A stretch of DNA of 6,025 bases from Candidatus Avelusimicrobium ruminicola. GTDB taxonomy: Bacteria; Elusimicrobiota; Elusimicrobia; Elusimicrobiales; Elusimicrobiaceae. Positions 5,835 to 6,025 of this stretch are shown one piece after another; within the stretch, counting starts at the first letter, position 1; the number at the start of each line of letters is the position of its first letter. A model generated the notes under the pieces. It saw nothing but the letters and a program-made list of their open reading frames with translations. It searched no databases and was not told the DNA's origin. The stretch lies in contig ONQH01000104.1 in assembly GCA_900319885.1 (NCBI GenBank), forward strand, positions 1 through 6,025, written 5' to 3'. A program made the position numbers and the translations under genes.

Positions 5835-6025
5835 TGCTCCGCTGATTTCTGTAATTGTTCCAATATCTTGTATCGTTGCATAAGAATTAACTTTTAATCC
5901 GCCAGTTACTGAGAATAATTGAACTGCGCTGACATCTGTTGTTGAACCAGGTTTTAAATAAGCATATGCACCATAATAGCAACTTGCATCCATGTAAACA
6001 AAATTATCATTTGTGTCTTTTACTA
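5823..6025 (-). CDS. Partial ORF running off the window, surface-protein-like
   Basis: On the minus strand an open frame enters at the right edge and runs 66 codons to TAG at 5825-5823. The readable part includes NDNFVYMDASCYYGAYAY, KPGSTTDVSAVQLFSVTGG and ATIQDIGTITEISG. It is rich in Thr, Ser, Tyr and Val with alternating strand-like stretches, and recalls the small OB-fold or beta-sandwich modules repeated in secreted and surface proteins; I do not recognise a specific family. Its codons prefer A at the third position (GCA, ACA, TCA), unlike the GCG, CCG and GTG codons of the genes to the left, and the DNA looks more AT-rich. The last codons, about 5823-5843, read antisense through the GT2 start, so the true C terminus is probably elsewhere. 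Confidence 0.35.
   Translation of the reverse strand, partial: VKDTNDNFVYMDASCYYGAYAYLKPGSTTDVSAVQLFSVTGGLKVNSYATIQDIGTITEISGASGM
5827..5883 (+). pseudogene. N-terminal fragment of a second GT2 glycosyltransferase
   Basis: The frame starts MPDAPLISVIVP, the conserved first beta strand of GT2 glycosyltransferases, normally followed by a Tyr-Asn pair and a long catalytic domain. Here it continues ISCIVA and meets TAA at 5881. It has a good ribosome binding site and overlaps the end of the preceding GT4 gene by eight bases, the usual arrangement in a glycosyltransferase operon. The family match ends at about 5862-5866, where the sequence changes character. The catalytic domain is not in the window. 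Either an insertion or deletion removed it, or two unrelated sequences were joined here. Confidence 0.65.

Overview
This window is a piece of a bacterial cell-surface polysaccharide (capsule, O-antigen or exopolysaccharide) gene cluster. Base composition is moderate to slightly AT-rich, several genes have AGGAG-type ribosome binding sites, and genes are tightly packed or overlapping. I cannot name the organism from sequence alone. The glycerol-3-phosphate cytidylyltransferase closely resembles Bacillus TagD as I remember it, but such genes occur in many phyla.

Layout: two transcription units diverge from a roughly 130-base AT-rich spacer (2368-2497). Leftward, a good sigma70-type promoter precedes a UDP-sugar 4-epimerase (2367-1423). 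This overlaps by one base (TAATG) a polyprenyl-phosphate sugar-1-phosphate transferase (1423-86), the enzyme type that starts a lipid-linked repeat unit. Rightward come a 50-codon stub of a GT4 glycosyltransferase (2498-2650), an apparently complete GT2 glycosyltransferase (2647-3474), a LicD-family phosphotransferase (3530-4300), tagD (4317-4715), a GT4 glycosyltransferase broken by an internal deletion/frameshift (4795-5834), and the first dozen codons of another GT2 (from 5827).

How the genes fit together: the epimerase would supply a UDP-hexose or UDP-N-acetylhexosamine, the membrane phosphotransferase would load the first sugar-1-phosphate on undecaprenyl phosphate, and the glycosyltransferases would extend it. 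TagD makes CDP-glycerol, and the adjacent LicD protein is a natural candidate to transfer phosphoglycerol onto the glycan.

The most striking feature is damage confined to the rightward unit. Three glycosyltransferase genes are cut at sharp points: after codon 50 of the first GT4, in the middle of the second GT4, and after about codon 12 of the last GT2. At the last point the sequence passes into unrelated, more AT-rich DNA, readable on the minus strand as part of a secreted or surface-type protein. Either the locus is being eroded by short deletions and recombination, or the window contains assembly joins at short shared words. The sequence alone cannot decide. I found no RNA genes, CRISPR arrays, insertion sequences or convincing terminators, and no convincing new system beyond the LicD-TagD pairing.
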